Notes under the pieces: generated by a model
The model's database searches: none
Seen by the model: the letters and a program-made list of their open reading frames with translations, nothing else
Told to the model about the DNA's origin: nothing
NCBI RefSeq assembly: GCF_034675905.1
Contig: NZ_JAUCCV010000009.1
Location: forward strand, 223,340-287,339
Direction of reading: 5' to 3'
Length of the DNA stretch: 64,000 nucleotides
From: Castellaniella sp034675905
Lineage (GTDB): Bacteria; Pseudomonadota; Gammaproteobacteria; Burkholderiales; Burkholderiaceae_B
Shown: piece after piece, positions 1 to 8,104 of the stretch
How positions within the stretch are numbered: position 1 is the stretch's first letter
How the letters are laid out: each line of letters starts with the position of its first letter
Translations under genes and position numbers: made by a program

Positions 1-192
1 GGCAGCGTCATCGCCATCATCTTCCAACTGGTGGGCGGCATCCGGGCGTCCATGGGCTATTGCGGCAGCGCCACGATCGCCGATCTGCATGCGCAGGCCG
101 AATTCGTGGAAATCACGGCAGCCGGGGTGCGTGAATCCCACGTCCACGACGTGCAGATCACGAAAGAAGCCCCGAACTACCGGGCCGACTGA
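1..192 (+). CDS. guaB: IMP dehydrogenase, C-terminal end (partial)
   Basis: Reading frame 1 is open from the window edge to a TGA at 190-192 and gives the last 63 residues of inosine-5'-monophosphate dehydrogenase, which oxidises IMP to XMP in GMP synthesis. The family's C-terminal signature is visible: a G-x-R-A-S-M-G-Y-C-G segment, then AAGVRESHVHDV and the terminal QITKEAPNYR. The start and the catalytic Cys loop lie outside the window. The next pathway enzyme, guaA, lies 3.3 kb downstream on the same strand, separated by three unrelated genes. Identification is secure; only the 3' end is present. Confidence 0.95.
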   Translation, partial: GSVIAIIFQLVGGIRASMGYCGSATIADLHAQAEFVEITAAGVRESHVHDVQITKEAPNYRAD

Positions 193-197
193 TCGCG

Positions 198-1415
198 ATG
201 TCCCTGACCGGCGTCCCCACGCCCGCTTCGGCGGGCGTGCAGATCAATGATGATCTGGCGCAGACCATGCGCGGCTGGCGTCGCGATTTTCATCAACACC
301 CGGAACTGGGCCACCAGGAACACCGCACGGCTGCGCGCGTGGCCGAATTGCTGCGTGGCTGGGGCATCCGTGTGCACGAAGGCTATGGCGGCACGACGGG
401 CGTGATCGGGGTATTGGACGGACGTCTGGGGGCGGGGCCGACACTGGGGTTGCGCGCCGACATGGATGCGCTGCCCATGCAGGACCAGAGCGGGCTGGCG
501 CACCAATCCCGGCATGACGGGGTGGCCCATGCCTGCGGTCATGACGGCCATACCGCCATGTTGCTGGGCGCCGCCTGCCATCTGGCGGCGCAGCCGGATT
601 TTGCCGGCCGCGTCGTCTTTATTTTTCAACCTGCCGAAGAACCCCTGACCGGCGCCCAGGCCTTGGTGGCAGCGGGCCTGTTCCGGGATTTTCCCTGCGA
701 CGAACTGTACGGCCTGCACAATAATAATTGCATCGGTCCGGGTCAGGTCGGCGTGCGCACCGGCGCCATCCTGTCGGCGTGCGATCTGTTCGAGATCCAT
801 ATTCGCGGCGTAGGCGGTCATGCCGCCATGCCGCATCAGGCCAACGATCCCATCGTGGCCGGTGCGGCGCTGGTGCAGTCTCTGCAATCCGTGGTCAGCC
901 GCAACATCAGTCCTTTCGATACGGCAGTGCTCAGCATCTGCCAGTTCCAGGCGGGCAGCGCCATCAACGTCATCGCCGACCATGCCGTGTTGCGCGGAAC
1001 GGTGCGGACACTGTCGCGCGAGGCACAGACCTGCACCCTGCAACGCCTGCGTGATCTGTGCGAGGGCGCGGCGCGGGGTTATGGCTGCGAGGTGGAATTC
1101 CGCCATCTGCTGAGTTCTCCGCCGACCATCAATCAGGCCGGGCCGGTGGCGCATGTAAAGCGCGCTGCCGCTGCCGTGCTGGGGGCGGATCAGATCGTCG
1201 ATCCTGTGACGCCGCTGATGGCTTCCGAAGATTTCGCCTACCTGCTGGATCATTGTCCAGGGGCGTATTTCTTTTTGGGACACGATGGTTTGACGTGCCA
1301 CCATCCGGCCTTTGATTTCGATGATGCACTATTGCCCCAAGGGGCGGCGATTTTCGCCACCCTGGTGCATCAGCGGCTGGCGGCCCCCGCGTCCAGCAGG
1401 GCGCTGACCACCTGA
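198..1415 (+). CDS. M20 family amidohydrolase (hippurate hydrolase-like)
   Basis: A 405-residue zinc-dependent amidohydrolase of the M20D group (hippuricase / N-acyl-amino-acid deacylase type). Metal-site motifs are in order: RADMDALP near residue 90, HACGHDGH near 112-119 with the Cys-His typical of M20D, and FQPAEE near 150, followed by the dimerisation domain and a C-terminal ASEDFAYLL motif. No signal peptide is seen, so it is probably cytoplasmic. The ATG lies 5 bp after the guaB stop, so it is probably cotranscribed with guaB. Its 3' end overlaps the convergent alpha/beta hydrolase gene by 46 bp. The substrate is unknown; hippurate or another N-acyl amino acid is an inference from the family. 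Confidence 0.9.
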   Translation: MSLTGVPTPASAGVQINDDLAQTMRGWRRDFHQHPELGHQEHRTAARVAELLRGWGIRVHEGYGGTTGVIGVLDGRLGAGPTLGLRADMDALPMQDQSGLAHQSRHDGVAHACGHDGHTAMLLGAACHLAAQPDFAGRVVFIFQPAEEPLTGAQALVAAGLFRDFPCDELYGLHNNNCIGPGQVGVRTGAILSACDLFEIHIRGVGGHAAMPHQANDPIVAGAALVQSLQSVVSRNISPFDTAVLSICQFQAGSAINVIADHAVLRGTVRTLSREAQTCTLQRLRDLCEGAARGYGCEVEFRHLLSSPPTINQAGPVAHVKRAAAAVLGADQIVDPVTPLMASEDFAYLLDHCPGAYFFLGHDGLTCHHPAFDFDDALLPQGAAIFATLVHQRLAAPASSRALTT

Positions 1416-2101
1416 TCTGGTGCGCTGATCATGGCGTCGTGGCCGCAGGCCAGGTCGTGCCAGGTCCAACGGGTTTCATACTGCGAGCGCGCCCACTCGT
1501 ATCCTTGTCCGACGGCTTGGAAGGGCTGTTCAGTACAGCGCAGATACGTGGCCGGCAGGCCATTGCCCAGCGGGTGCTCCAACTGCAGCGCTTCGCGGTA
1601 GGTGCCGATCGGCTGGGGGGTCATGTTTTCCTGCGCGTAGGCGATGTCCGCCGGTGCGCTCAGCCCCAGACTTTCAGGGCGGGGTGGGGGAATGCCGCCG
1701 GTACGGGCGGCAGCCAGTTCCAATCGTTCGACAATGTCCGCAGGCAGCGTGTCAAAGGTCGATGTGTCGGGCGGCAGTAGGAATGCATCCAGATAGACCA
1801 GCCGCCGGATGCGTTCGGGCAGGCGGTCGGCGGCGCCGGACACCACCAGCCCGCCGAAGCTGTGGCCCACCAGAATGATGTCGTGCAGATCATGGCGCAG
1901 CAGCGTATCGCACAGGTCCTGGATAAAGTCGCTGAGCGTGATGGCCGGGCTGAGCTGGTCGCGGCGCTCTCCCAGACCCGGCAGCGTGGGGGTGAATACC
2001 TGGTGGCCGGCCTGCCGCAGCAGCCGGTCTGCGACCGTGGCCCAGCACCAGCCGCCGTGCCAGGCGCCGTGGACCAGGACATAGGTGTCTGATGAGGTCA
2101 T
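1370..2101 (-). CDS. Alpha/beta hydrolase (EstC-like esterase)
   Basis: A 243-residue alpha/beta hydrolase. The oxyanion segment VLVHGAWHGGWCW is near residues 7-19, the nucleophile elbow VGHSFGG is near residue 80, and the probable catalytic histidine is in ACGHDAM near the C-terminus. Size and motifs fit the EstC/hydroxynitrile-lyase-like esterases. The frame stays open upstream, but the ATG at 2101 sits in an ATGA overlap with the stop of the upstream MFS gene, so this start is preferred. The two genes are therefore probably translationally coupled. It runs convergently into the amidohydrolase gene. The substrate is not predictable. Confidence 0.88.
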   Translation of the reverse strand: MTSSDTYVLVHGAWHGGWCWATVADRLLRQAGHQVFTPTLPGLGERRDQLSPAITLSDFIQDLCDTLLRHDLHDIILVGHSFGGLVVSGAADRLPERIRRLVYLDAFLLPPDTSTFDTLPADIVERLELAAARTGGIPPPRPESLGLSAPADIAYAQENMTPQPIGTYREALQLEHPLGNGLPATYLRCTEQPFQAVGQGYEWARSQYETRWTWHDLACGHDAMISAPDQVVSALLDAGAASR

Positions 2102-3336
2102 GTGCGTGCTCCTGCTTGTCCTTGCAGCCGCAAAATGGGCGCTGCGCCTGCCAGCAGACCCAGTGCGCCCAACACCAGGGCGAACTCCAGCGGCGCGTTG
2201 AACCAGGCGTGCGTCAGGCTGAAAAACAGTGGTCCGATCAATTGCCCCAGGGCGAACGAGGCCGTCATGGCCGCCATCTGCCGCTTGGCCCCGGCAGGCC
2301 CGACGGTGGCCTGGGCTTCCTGCAGGCCGACCATGGTGATCACCATGAAGGTGCTGCCGACGCAGGTGGCGGCGATCAGTATGGCCGGCAGGGAATGCCA
2401 GATGGCCGGCAGCAGGACGCCGACGGCCATGATGATCTGGGCGCCCGCCCAGACCTGTGGCCGGCTGAAGCGCCGGGCAAACCGGCTGGCGATCAGGGTC
2501 GAGACCGCTCCCGCCAGTCCGAATACCGGCCACGCCAGGCTGAACAGCCAGGGGTTGGGTACCAGCAGGCGGGCCTGCGCTGGCAAGAACGTCGCCGGCA
2601 GAATGTAGCCGAAACCATAGACCCCGTAGCACAGGATCAGGCCCCAATGCAGCGGCGACGGAGTTGGGTCCGGCGGCGCCTCTGCGAGTTGGGGCGTGTC
2701 GGGCAGCGCAGTTGTCTGGGCGGGGGTGTCATCCGTCTTGGGGGCATCGAGTTTGATCGCTTGTTTTTCTGGATCGGGCGCAGCCCACAGCATGGACGCT
2801 CCCATCAGCCCCAACAAGGCGGCAGCCGCCAGCCACAGCCAGGCCTGCGAAGCCGTCGTACCCAGCAGCGTCAGCCCCATGCAGGCCAGCCCTGCAAACG
2901 TGATCCCGCAGCCCACGCCGGCGAAGACGATGCCGCTATGCCGTTCCTGGCCCTGGGCATTCAGTCGTGCGATGCATAGGGATGCGGTCCCGATCAGCAC
3001 CCAGGCGCTGGCCACTCCCGCCAGCAGCCGCCAGCTCAGCCAGCCGGCCCAGTGCGTGTCCAGCCCCATGGCGGCGGTCATCAGCACTACCAGCCACAGG
3101 CCTCGGCGCAGCAGCGTGGCGGGCGGCCAGCTCATGTGCGTGACCAGCAGCGCGCCCAGCAGGTAGCCCAGATAATTGGCGCTGGCCAGCCAGCCGCCTT
3201 GCGCCAGCGACAGGCCAAGGTCAGCCTGCATCATGGGCAATACCGGCGTGAAGGCGAACCGGCCGATGCCCATGGCGACCGCCAGGGCCAGCAGCCCGGC
3301 CAGGGGCAGGGGAAGGATCGGTGCGCGGATGAGCAT
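2098..3336 (-). CDS. MFS transporter, YbfB/YjiJ-like
   Basis: A 412-residue membrane protein with about twelve hydrophobic segments and a polar loop rich in Pro/Ala/Asp near residues 195-225, the usual central cytoplasmic loop. The N-terminal GIGRFAFTPVLPMMQ segment is characteristic of the YbfB/YjiJ group of major facilitator proteins. It lies upstream of, and overlaps by 4 bp, the esterase gene on the minus strand, so the two probably form an operon divergent from guaA. Export or uptake of a small organic compound is likely; the substrate is unknown. Confidence 0.88.
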   Translation of the reverse strand: MLIRAPILPLPLAGLLALAVAMGIGRFAFTPVLPMMQADLGLSLAQGGWLASANYLGYLLGALLVTHMSWPPATLLRRGLWLVVLMTAAMGLDTHWAGWLSWRLLAGVASAWVLIGTASLCIARLNAQGQERHSGIVFAGVGCGITFAGLACMGLTLLGTTASQAWLWLAAAALLGLMGASMLWAAPDPEKQAIKLDAPKTDDTPAQTTALPDTPQLAEAPPDPTPSPLHWGLILCYGVYGFGYILPATFLPAQARLLVPNPWLFSLAWPVFGLAGAVSTLIASRFARRFSRPQVWAGAQIIMAVGVLLPAIWHSLPAILIAATCVGSTFMVITMVGLQEAQATVGPAGAKRQMAAMTASFALGQLIGPLFFSLTHAWFNAPLEFALVLGALGLLAGAAPILRLQGQAGART

Positions 3337-3448
3337 GGGGGATATTTTTTGTTGCGGACCCGACTACTGTAACGGTTGCAGGGGCTTCAGGCCAAGCCTG
3401 TCCATGGGTTACATTAACGCCTTGAACAGCCCTTCGATATTACCCGCC

Positions 3449-5041
3449 ATGCATCAGCGCATCCTCATCCTGGACTACGGTTCACAGGTCACCCAGCTCA
3501 TTGCCCGCCGTGTTCGTGACACAGGCGTCTTTTGCGAGATCCATCCAGGCGACGTGAGCGACGCCTTTATCCGTGAACAGCAAAACCAGGGTCTGAAGGG
3601 CATCATCCTGTCGGGCAGCCATGCCTCGGCCTATGCCGACGAGTCCCTGAAAGTACCTGGCGCGGTCTTTCAGGCAGGCGTGCCGGTGCTGGGCATCTGC
3701 TACGGCATGCAGTCCATGGCGGTTCAGCTGGGCGGCCAGGTCGAATTTTCGGATCACCGCGAATTCGGCTACGCTGAAGTCCGCGCCCATGGCCATACCC
3801 GGCTGCTGGACGGTCTGCAGGATTTTGCCACCCCCGACGGTCACGGCATGCTGAAAGTCTGGATGAGCCATGGCGACCGCGTCACTGCGTTGCCGCCCGG
3901 TTTCGTCCGCATGGCGTCCACCCCTTCGTGCGACATCGCCGGCATGGCCGACGAAGCGCGCGGCTTCTACGCTGTGCAGTTCCACCCCGAGGTCACTCAT
4001 ACGGTCCAGGGGCAGGCGATCCTGCAGCGTTTCGTCACCGAGATCTGCGGCTGCGCCGGCGACTGGAACATGCCTGACTACGTGACCGAAGCCGTTGCCC
4101 GCATCCGCGAACAGGTCGGCGCCGACGAAGTCATCCTGGGCCTGTCCGGCGGCGTGGATTCCTCTGTAGCCGCCGCCTTGATCCATAAGGCCATCGGCGA
4201 CCAGCTGACCTGCGTGTTCGTCGATCACGGCCTGCTGCGCCTGAACGAAGCCAAACAGGTCATGGACACCATGTCCCGACACCTGGGCATCCGTGTCATC
4301 CACGTCGATGCCAGCGAACAATTCATGGGCAAGCTGGTCGGTGTCGCCGACCCTGAAGCCAAGCGCAAGATCATCGGCCGCGAATTCGTCGAAGTCTTCC
4401 AGACCGAATCCGCCAAGCTGAAATCCGCCCGTTGGCTGGCCCAGGGCACCATCTACCCGGACGTGATCGAATCGGCTGCATCCAAGACCGGCAAGGCGGT
4501 CGCCATCAAGTCCCACCACAACGTCGGCGGCTTGCCCGATACTCTGAACCTGAAGCTGTTGGAACCCTTGCGCGAACTGTTCAAGGACGAAGTCCGCCAT
4601 CTGGGTCTGGCCCTGGGCCTGCCGCCCGAAATGGTCTTCCGCCATCCTTTCCCCGGCCCCGGCCTGGGTGTGCGCATCCTGGGCGAGGTCAAGCAGGAAT
4701 ACGCCGATCTGCTGCGTCGCGCCGACGATATCTTCATCACCGAGCTGCGCGATACCATCGATTCGGCGTCCGGTAAATCCTGGTACGACCTGACGTCACA
4801 GGCTTTCACCGTCTTCTTGCCCGTGAAATCCGTGGGTGTGATGGGCGATGGCCGTACTTACGATTATGTCGTGGCCCTGCGGGCTGTGCAGACGACCGAC
4901 TTCATGACGGCGGACTGGGCGGAACTGCCGTATGCGCTGTTGAAGAAGGTCTCGTCGCGCATTATCAACGAGGTACGCGGGATCAATCGGGTCACGTATG
5001 ACGTGTCGAGCAAGCCGCCCGCGACGATTGAGTGGGAATGA
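3449..5041 (+). CDS. guaA: GMP synthase (glutamine-hydrolysing)
   Basis: A 530-residue GMP synthetase converting XMP, glutamine and ATP to GMP. The N-terminal class I glutamine amidotransferase domain has LDYGSQ, the Cys nucleophile in GICYGMQ and the FHPEV histidine. The central ATP-pyrophosphatase domain has the LSGGVDSSV P-loop near residue 233. The C-terminal dimerisation domain ends in the family-typical PPATIEWE. The frame is open further upstream, but the ATG at 3449 gives the conserved MHQRILILDYGSQ start. The 3' end is the insertion site of a mobile element: the last codons are repeated at 12270-12290. guaA is therefore intact but its original downstream DNA is now about 7.2 kb away. 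Confidence 0.97.
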   Translation: MHQRILILDYGSQVTQLIARRVRDTGVFCEIHPGDVSDAFIREQQNQGLKGIILSGSHASAYADESLKVPGAVFQAGVPVLGICYGMQSMAVQLGGQVEFSDHREFGYAEVRAHGHTRLLDGLQDFATPDGHGMLKVWMSHGDRVTALPPGFVRMASTPSCDIAGMADEARGFYAVQFHPEVTHTVQGQAILQRFVTEICGCAGDWNMPDYVTEAVARIREQVGADEVILGLSGGVDSSVAAALIHKAIGDQLTCVFVDHGLLRLNEAKQVMDTMSRHLGIRVIHVDASEQFMGKLVGVADPEAKRKIIGREFVEVFQTESAKLKSARWLAQGTIYPDVIESAASKTGKAVAIKSHHNVGGLPDTLNLKLLEPLRELFKDEVRHLGLALGLPPEMVFRHPFPGPGLGVRILGEVKQEYADLLRRADDIFITELRDTIDSASGKSWYDLTSQAFTVFLPVKSVGVMGDGRTYDYVVALRAVQTTDFMTADWAELPYALLKKVSSRIINEVRGINRVTYDVSSKPPATIEWE

Positions 5042-5043
5042 TT
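5023..5043 (+). repeat. attL-like direct repeat in guaA 3' end
   Basis: This 21-bp stretch covers the last codons and stop of guaA and matches 12270-12290 at 18 of 21 positions. Both copies encode T-I-E-W-E-stop and the three differences are at third codon positions (ACG/ACA, ATT/ATC, GAA/GAG). That is the expected signature of an element that integrates into the guaA 3' end and restores it. Crossover position within the repeat is not determined. Confidence 0.82.
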
Positions 5044-5088
5044 CCGCGTCTGGCAAGGACTAGCACCACATAGCAAGAAATTTTCATA

Positions 5089-5114
5089 AGCCCGTGTTAT
5101 CACGGGCTTTTTTC
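5089..5114 (+). terminator. Rho-independent terminator after guaA
   Basis: An 8-bp stem AGCCCGTG/CACGGGCT with a 4-base loop is followed by a T run. It lies 48 bp after the guaA stop, just inside the mobile element. The element therefore appears to supply guaA with a new terminator, the likely original being the hairpin at 12332-12365. Confidence 0.8.
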
Positions 5115-5125
5115 GCATCTCTCTT

Positions 5126-5147
5126 GGCAGTGTCTGGCATTGTCGGG
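5126..5147 (+). repeat. Left copy of GTCTGGCATTGTCGGG repeat
   Basis: A 22-bp sequence containing GTCTGGCATTGTCGGG (5132-5147). A copy with one mismatch, in the same orientation, lies at 12151-12172, so the repeat sits roughly 80-120 bp inside each end of the element. Related versions occur at 6867-6882 (reverse) and 8052-8067. Candidate integrase/excisionase arm site or regulator site; the function is inferred. Confidence 0.6.
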
Positions 5148-5168
5148 TAGCTACAAGTACAAATTTTT

Positions 5169-5324
5169 CATGGTACGAACGATGGTATTATCGACGGCGA
5201 TACCATGATCCGTGCGCGATACCATGATTCCATGTTGTGGATACATCATGGTATCAAGTTTATAAAAATCCATTGGATTCAATGCGTTATAGATAATTTT
5301 TAGGCCAATTCTCATCATGGTATC
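5169..5324. promoter_or_regulatory. Cluster of ATCATGGTATC sites upstream of integrase
   Basis: The 11-mer ATCATGGTATC or its complement occurs exactly four times: 5199-5209 and 5218-5228 (reverse), 5245-5255 and 5314-5324 (forward). Partial copies are at 5169-5175 and 5182-5188, and a further partial copy near the right end at 12195-12202. The sites fill the 230-bp leader of the integrase gene, the last one ending 25 bp before its ATG. They could be integrase arm-type sites, operators controlling int, or both. Confidence 0.6.
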
Positions 5325-5348
5325 GCAGCTACGATCAGGAAGCCCGCC

Positions 5349-6551
5349 ATGTTGACCGATACCAAGCTTCGTAACCTCAAGCCGCAGGACCGGATGTACA
5401 AGCTGCCCGACCGTGACGGCCTGTATGTTGCCGTCACCAAGGCGGGGGCGATCTCCTTTCGCTATAACTACCTGATCAACGGGCGACAGGAGACGATGAC
5501 CTTCGGCCAGTACGGCGTAGGGGGTATCACGTTGTCAGAGGCGCGAGAGCGCCTTGCAGAGGCCAAGCAGCTGTTGGCCGAAGGAAAGTCACCGGCACGA
5601 GAGAAAGCCCGCGAGAAAGCCCGTGACAAGGACGCAAAAACGTTTGACGCCTGGGCGGAGAAGTGGCTGCGGGGCTACCAAATGGCGGATTCCACCCGTG
5701 ACATGCGTCGGGCAGTCTACAACCGCGAATTGAAGGCCAAGTTTGGAAAGCTGAAGCTGGCCGAAATCACCCACGAGGACTTGCGCATCCTGACAGATGC
5801 GATTGTGGCGCGTGGTGCACCAGCGACGGCTGTGCATACCCGCGAGGTGGTGCTGCAGGTGTATCGCTGGGCCATCGAGCGTGGGCAGAAGGTCAAGAAC
5901 CCCGCAATGCTGGTGCGTCCGACCAGCATTGCCCAGTTTGAACCACGGGATCGGGCACTGACATCGGACGAAATTAGCCTGATGTATCAGTACATGGAGC
6001 GGATCGGCACCACGCCGTCGATTCGAGCGGCGGCAAAGCTGTTGCTGCTGACCATGGTGCGGAAAAGTGAACTCACCAACGCAACTTGGGATGAAGTCAA
6101 TTTCAACGAGGCGTTATGGACCGTCCCCAAAGAGCGGATGAAGCGCCGTAACCCTCATTTGGTGTTCCTGTCCCGACAAGCACTGGACATCTTCATTGCC
6201 TTGAAGACCTTTGCCGGAGGATCGGACTATGTCCTGCCATCACGGTATGACTCAGACCGGCCCATGAGCAGTGCGACGCTGAATCAGGTGCTGACGCTGA
6301 CTTACCGGCTGGCCCAGAAAGAGGGCAGGTCGCTGGCCAAGTTTGGCCCGCATGATCTGCGGCGGACGGCCAGCACCTTGCTGCACGAGGCGGGATACAA
6401 CAGCGACTGGATCGAGAAATGCCTAGCCCATGAGCAGCGGGGCGTGCGGGCCATCTACAACAAGGCAGAATACCGGGAGCAGCGAACTGGCATGCTGCAG
6501 GACTGGGCGGACATGATCGACGAGTGGACAGGCCGCACTACGATGCCATAG
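5349..6551 (+). CDS. P4-type tyrosine site-specific integrase
   Basis: A 400-residue tyrosine recombinase. The first ~90 residues form a DUF4102-type arm-binding domain (LTDTKLRNLKP, then DGLYVAVTKAG), followed by a core-binding domain (about 100-185) and a catalytic domain. The catalytic residues are visible: Arg in TMVRKSELTNATWDEV near 240, HDLRRT near 340, His in CLAHE near 363, and the Tyr nucleophile in IYNKAEY near 376. The gene reads away from guaA, next to attL, as is usual for P4-like integrases. A CAGGA ribosome-binding sequence ends 8 bp before the ATG. It should catalyse integration at, and with AlpA help excision from, the guaA 3' end. The last 14 bp overlap the convergent alpA-like gene. 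Confidence 0.93.
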   Translation: MLTDTKLRNLKPQDRMYKLPDRDGLYVAVTKAGAISFRYNYLINGRQETMTFGQYGVGGITLSEARERLAEAKQLLAEGKSPAREKAREKARDKDAKTFDAWAEKWLRGYQMADSTRDMRRAVYNRELKAKFGKLKLAEITHEDLRILTDAIVARGAPATAVHTREVVLQVYRWAIERGQKVKNPAMLVRPTSIAQFEPRDRALTSDEISLMYQYMERIGTTPSIRAAAKLLLLTMVRKSELTNATWDEVNFNEALWTVPKERMKRRNPHLVFLSRQALDIFIALKTFAGGSDYVLPSRYDSDRPMSSATLNQVLTLTYRLAQKEGRSLAKFGPHDLRRTASTLLHEAGYNSDWIEKCLAHEQRGVRAIYNKAEYREQRTGMLQDWADMIDEWTGRTTMP

Positions 6552-6837
6552 GCGTTGCGCCGGGTCGCGTGGCCTGGGCGCCGCTGGTTCTGCGATGTTC
6601 GATCCAGTCTTCGACTTCGCTCAAATCCCAGGCGACGCTGCGGCTGGACAGGGCGATTCGTTGTGGAAATTCGCCCTTGCGTTCCAGGTTGTAGATGGTG
6701 CGGTCGCACAGCGGCACCATGGCCAGCAGGTGCTTGCGATTGATCAGTACGCGTCCAAGTGTAGAGGGCCGCTGGGCTGGCAGGCCGAGTGAGCTGTTCA
6801 GGCCGTCGTGCGGATTCGGACTTTGCATTGCCGTCAT
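6538..6837 (-). CDS. AlpA-family DNA-binding regulator / excisionase-like
   Basis: A 99-residue protein with a MerR/AlpA-type winged helix: LINRKHLLAMVPLCDRTIYN followed by GEFPQRI and the W-D-L-S-E-V-E-D-W-I segment that closes such domains. In P4-like elements AlpA proteins activate integrase or act as directionality factors. It is convergent with int, overlapping by 14 bp. A copy of the element's repeat motif (6861-6882) lies 24-45 bp upstream of its start, suggesting control by a protein of the element. The first ~30 residues are low-similarity linker, so the start could be internal. Confidence 0.82.
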   Translation of the reverse strand: MTAMQSPNPHDGLNSSLGLPAQRPSTLGRVLINRKHLLAMVPLCDRTIYNLERKGEFPQRIALSSRSVAWDLSEVEDWIEHRRTSGAQATRPGATPMAS

Positions 6838-6860
6838 TCCATGTGTTCTGCGATGGAGAC

Positions 6861-6882
6861 AGAATGCCGGATAGTGCCAGAC
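6861..6882 (-). promoter_or_regulatory. Operator-like repeat upstream of alpA-like gene
   Basis: An 18-bp sequence, AGAATGCCGGATAGTGCC at 6861-6878, occurs as a perfect inverted copy at 8056-8073. Together with the following AGAC it also forms a reverse copy of the GTCTGGCAYTRTCSGG motif found at both element ends. Its place just upstream of the alpA-like start fits an operator; the binding protein is not known. Confidence 0.55.
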
Positions 6883-6902
6883 GGTACAGCCTATTAAGTT
6901 TC

Positions 6903-8027
6903 CTATTTGGTTGTCATCCTCAAGGTATTGAGTCGGTATTCGTCTGGGATGGCTTGCAATGCCTTGGAAACTGCTTGTCGGCTGGTGTTCAGTGTGGCGG
7001 CGACCTGGGACTGGTTCAGGCCCTGAGCCAGTAGCGCGACAATCTCCTTCTTCCGGTCGGTCATACGCCAGTCCACCAATTTCCGGGCTTCGGCATGCAG
7101 GGGGCCATCCAGCGACTGCACAGCTTCGTTTGTCGTTTGTTCCTCGTGGTGCAGCTTTCGTTGAGCGACAAGCATTCTGATGAATTCGTCAACCAATGGG
7201 TTGCCGGATCGGGCGTAGGTGGCAGTATGTCCACCGATGCTTTGGCTATGCAGCCTTTTCAGTTCCGCACTGAACGCGCCTTCGCTGCGCTTGGCACGTT
7301 GGTAGGCCAGTCTCATAGCGGGTGATGTCGGACCCTTCGATTTGTGGCGACTGCAATATTTGGCGCTCAGTCGCGTGTTGTCAGGAAGACCGCGCAGTGC
7401 TTCGCTGCCCCGTGCATGAAAGTCGGCGGCTTCGGTGGGATGACCGCAGAATCGACAGACGGAACTCTGATGCCGGTTGGTCAAGCGCCGGTCTGGTCGC
7501 CGCTTGGGCAGTTTAAGGCTGCAGGCCTCGGCAAGATGGCGCAGTACGTCGATGGTCTCAATGACGGCCTGGTCAGCCAAGGTTTGGCTGTGCTTGCTGG
7601 GGCTGGTGCGCTGCACGAAAAACAGAAATCGCTCCAGCCGATCCATGCGGTAGTGATGGGCGATTGTGGAAAGTGCGCTCCAGTCCTTGGGTCTGCTGCG
7701 CTGCGTGAACAGCTGTACGGCTTCTGCGTTTGAGCCTTGGACGATGTCCCCATCGTTGCCGGGGATGGTGCCGGGCTGCAAGGCGCTCAAGGTGTACTTG
7801 GTCCAGGCGAGTTCCATGATGTTGGTGGACAGGCTGCGTGGGTTGCGTTGCACCAGTTCCCGCCATGCCGGATCTATGTGCTCTCGGAATAGGCGGTAGA
7901 TCGAGAATTTGCTTCCCTTCTCGGTGTAAGGCCCCCATTCCAACAAAAACGTATGAGTAGCGTCGGCGACAGCGGGGTCACAATGTGACTCGGTCAGGAG
8001 ATGCCGTAAGACGGCAATGTCAACCAT
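6903..8027 (-). CDS. Unknown protein with C-terminal HTH and Cys/His cluster
   Basis: A 374-residue protein I do not recognise as a named family. The N-terminal ~170 residues look helical. A metal-site-like CxxC (CRFCGHPTEA, near 205) is followed about 30 residues later by YCSRH. The C-terminus holds a clear helix-turn-helix, QSQVAATLNTSRQAVSKAL, which resembles the HTH of KorA/TrfB-type plasmid repressors. The frame has a GTG start 33 bp further upstream, but that would place coding sequence over the repeat at 8052-8073, so the ATG at 8027 is preferred. Identical inverted repeats flank the gene in the alpA and repA promoter regions. An inferred role is an element-borne regulator coordinating excision and replication. 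Confidence 0.7.
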   Translation of the reverse strand: MVDIAVLRHLLTESHCDPAVADATHTFLLEWGPYTEKGSKFSIYRLFREHIDPAWRELVQRNPRSLSTNIMELAWTKYTLSALQPGTIPGNDGDIVQGSNAEAVQLFTQRSRPKDWSALSTIAHHYRMDRLERFLFFVQRTSPSKHSQTLADQAVIETIDVLRHLAEACSLKLPKRRPDRRLTNRHQSSVCRFCGHPTEAADFHARGSEALRGLPDNTRLSAKYCSRHKSKGPTSPAMRLAYQRAKRSEGAFSAELKRLHSQSIGGHTATYARSGNPLVDEFIRMLVAQRKLHHEEQTTNEAVQSLDGPLHAEARKLVDWRMTDRKKEIVALLAQGLNQSQVAATLNTSRQAVSKALQAIPDEYRLNTLRMTTK

Positions 8028-8051
8028 AGAAGATACTTTGTAGACTGCATT

Positions 8052-8073
8052 GTCAGGCACTATCCGGCATTCT
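8052..8073 (+). promoter_or_regulatory. Operator-like repeat between HTH gene and repA
   Basis: The sequence GGCACTATCCGGCATTCT at 8056-8073 is the exact reverse complement of 6861-6878, and 8052-8067 is a one-mismatch version of the GTCTGGCAYTRTCSGG motif. It lies in the divergent space between the HTH gene (start 8027) and repA (start 8105), where it could control both. Confidence 0.55.
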
Positions 8074-8104
8074 CGGTGCTGTTGTCAAGCACCTGAGCCG
8101 GTTA

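Noticed and set aside
177..1304. Long minus-strand ORF (375 codons) opposite the M20 amidohydrolase gene
   Set aside because: It is antisense to a clearly real gene with catalytic motifs, and its sequence is Arg/His/Gln rich without any recognisable domain; a GC-rich codon-bias shadow.
2092..2979. Plus-strand ORF of 295 codons opposite the MFS gene
   Set aside because: Gln/Arg-rich shadow of a convincing membrane transporter on the other strand.
3482..4645. Minus-strand ORF of 387 codons opposite guaA
   Set aside because: Antisense shadow of guaA; no domain, atypical composition.
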